Assembly: GCA_002712125.1 (NCBI GenBank)
Contig: PASL01000001.1
Coordinates: 15,581 to 29,159, forward strand
Reading direction: 5' to 3'
DNA from: Chloroflexota bacterium
GTDB lineage: Bacteria; Chloroflexota; Dehalococcoidia; Lucifugimonadales; Lucifugimonadaceae
DNA length: 13,579 nt
Below the pieces are notes generated by a model, which had not been told where the DNA came from, ran no database searches, and saw only the letters and a list, made by a program, of their open reading frames with translations. Both the position numbers and the translations under genes were made by a program. Shown piece by piece: positions 13,561 through 13,579 of this stretch. Positions within the stretch are counted from its first letter, which is position 1. Each line of letters opens with the position of its first letter.

Positions 13561-13579
13561 TAAAAGTATATATTTTATT

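Noticed and set aside
1..13579. CRISPR array, insertion sequence, prophage or defence island
   Set aside because: No regularly spaced repeats, transposase, integrase or restriction-type genes are visible; the content is housekeeping and metabolic.

Overview
The window is AT-rich and densely coded: 13 complete protein genes, one cut-off gene and one tRNA gene, with no non-coding stretch longer than about 120 bases. It looks like a bacterium with a streamlined, probably marine genome. The best guess is Chloroflexota (SAR202/Dehalococcoidia-like). That guess rests on an N-terminal zinc finger of the type common in that phylum, the rny-ymdB pair, an enolase-superfamily sugar-acid dehydratase near amidase and hydroxypyruvate-isomerase genes, and a MoeB/CysM-type cysteine pair. 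It is inference, because no rRNA or other decisive marker is present. UUG start codons are frequent.

Layout. (1) Minus strand, about 5543 down to 1: a likely single operon of rplY (L25/CTC), rny (RNase Y), the ymdB-like phosphodiesterase, a PHP-domain phosphoesterase, plsY, a zinc-finger membrane protein and the start of a mandelate racemase/galactonate dehydratase-type gene. Gaps below rny are 0 to 15 nt. (2) 5544-5660: a divergent promoter region with a perfect 17-bp palindrome, a second spaced inverted repeat and two promoter-like sequences. (3) Plus strand, 5661-10550: rrf2-type regulator, MoeB/MoeZ-type activating enzyme, CysM-type cysteine synthase, amidase, hydroxypyruvate isomerase family protein and pgpA. 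(4) Minus strand, 13560 down to 10559: tRNA-Ser(UGA), sucC, sucD and an alpha/beta hydrolase, converging on pgpA with an 8-nt gap.

How the genes fit together. The first operon joins a ribosomal/stress protein to RNA turnover (RNase Y and a YmdB-type cyclic nucleotide phosphodiesterase) and to membrane lipid synthesis (PlsY). The second starts with an Rrf2 regulator carrying three cysteines placed as in Fe-S members. It then has an E1-like adenylyltransferase and a cysteine synthase that resembles Mycobacterium tuberculosis CysM (O-phosphoserine/CysO-thiocarboxylate type) more than CysK, so it may be a sulfur-carrier-protein route to cysteine under redox or Fe-S control. The carrier protein and its protease are not in the window. 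The third block encodes succinyl-CoA synthetase of the TCA cycle.

The most interesting non-coding signals are the palindrome between the -35 and -10 boxes of the presumed rplY promoter, an inverted repeat around the rrf2 core promoter, an apparently leaderless rrf2 start, and a 7-bp hairpin that buries the rny Shine-Dalgarno sequence.
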